NCBI RefSeq assembly: GCF_019134595.1
Contig: NZ_CP077770.1
Coordinates: 1,074,001-1,138,000, forward strand
Direction of reading: 5' to 3'
DNA: 64,000 nt
From: Pseudoalteromonas shioyasakiensis
GTDB lineage: Bacteria; Pseudomonadota; Gammaproteobacteria; Enterobacterales; Alteromonadaceae
Below the pieces are notes generated by a model that saw only the letters and a list, made by a program, of their open reading frames with translations, searched no databases and was not told the origin of the DNA. The position numbers and the translations under genes were made by a program. This document shows positions 63,847-64,000 of this stretch, in pieces. Position 1 is the first letter of the stretch. Each line of letters begins with the position of its first letter.

Positions 63847-64000
63847 ATGAATACCCTAGTGGCTGCACTACCTATTTTGGTGCTGATCTGGATGATGGTA
63901 AAACGCAGCCCCATCGCTTCTTATATTGCCTTACCCATAACAGCGCTACTCGCTGCTTTACTGCAACTGTTTTACTTCCAAGCTGATTTAAGGCTGTTGC
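63847..64000 (+). CDS. L-lactate permease-like (LctP) protein, start only
   Basis: The gene runs off the right edge; 51 residues are visible. MNTLVAALPILVLIWMMVKRSPIAS and the second helix ITALLAALLQLFYF match the N-terminus of LctP-type permeases. The rest is needed to confirm. Confidence 0.6.
   Translation, partial: MNTLVAALPILVLIWMMVKRSPIASYIALPITALLAALLQLFYFQADLRLL

Noticed and set aside
1..64000. CRISPR arrays, tRNA/rRNA genes, integrase or prophage genes
   Set aside because: No regular spaced repeats, no tRNA-like cloverleaf and no phage or integrase-like protein were found by eye; short tRNA genes could still be missed.

Overview
The window looks like chromosomal DNA of a marine gammaproteobacterium, most likely Pseudoalteromonas or a close Alteromonadales relative. 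This is inferred from the AT-rich composition, the many TonB-dependent receptors, the GlyGly-CTERM protein, the H-NOX/hybrid-kinase pair, the FucP, DASH-cryptochrome and PrpE-type genes, and two non-autonomous inverted-repeat elements of a kind I associate with this order. No rRNA, tRNA, CRISPR array, prophage or intact insertion sequence was seen.

Layout. (1) 1-10.9 kb: the end of a surface protein with a rhombosortase-type tail, then a carbohydrate-use locus: TonB receptor, IclR regulator, Gfo/Idh oxidoreductase, sodium:solute symporter, secreted GH29-like hydrolase and cytoplasmic GH43 hydrolase. (2) 10.9-18.4 kb: DUF2306 membrane protein with a divergent AraC regulator; an H-NOX/hybrid histidine kinase operon beside a CHASE4-GGDEF cyclase; a secreted pyroglutamyl-peptidase-like protein lacking the catalytic Cys. 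(3) 18.6-25 kb: two small operons that each carry a paralogous mini-HTH regulator next to membrane proteins, plus AraC, DUF533 and a beta-lactamase-fold serine hydrolase. (4) 25-34.5 kb: corA, a fold-back repeat, dps, a CBS protein, an orphan periplasmic binding protein, a membrane LytTR regulator followed by a direct repeat and cytochrome b561, a diguanylate cyclase, LysE and a broken-start Lrp regulator, and DUF4920/PepSY. (5) 34.7-47.9 kb: PhoX-like protein, periplasmic ClpP-fold protein, hydrolase, a siderophore-type TonB receptor with a Fur-like box, MFS, Omp85-type barrel, DASH cryptochrome and a PAS-GGDEF cyclase. (6) 48-64 kb: an asparagine-synthase-like protein without the glutaminase Cys, prpE, a 265-bp MITE, a TPR histidine kinase with a binding protein, a FucP-like permease operon with two related small membrane proteins facing a ROK regulator across a perfect operator-like repeat, S9 peptidase, DUF3754, a cyclase, YqaA-type protein and the start of an L-lactate permease-like gene.

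How it works together. The first locus reads as outer-membrane import (TonB), periplasmic cleavage (GH29-like), inner-membrane import (SSS), cytoplasmic cleavage and oxidation (GH43, Gfo/Idh), with IclR control; the substrate is not determinable by reading. Four diguanylate cyclases, three without a clear I-site, and a nitric-oxide sensor operon point to dense control of surface attachment. Most other genes are housekeeping or stress functions. The most checkable oddities are the H-NOX YxSxN motif, the one-base-out Lrp start, the Cys-to-Ser pyroglutamyl peptidase, the LytTR direct repeat and the mini-HTH operons with palindromes.
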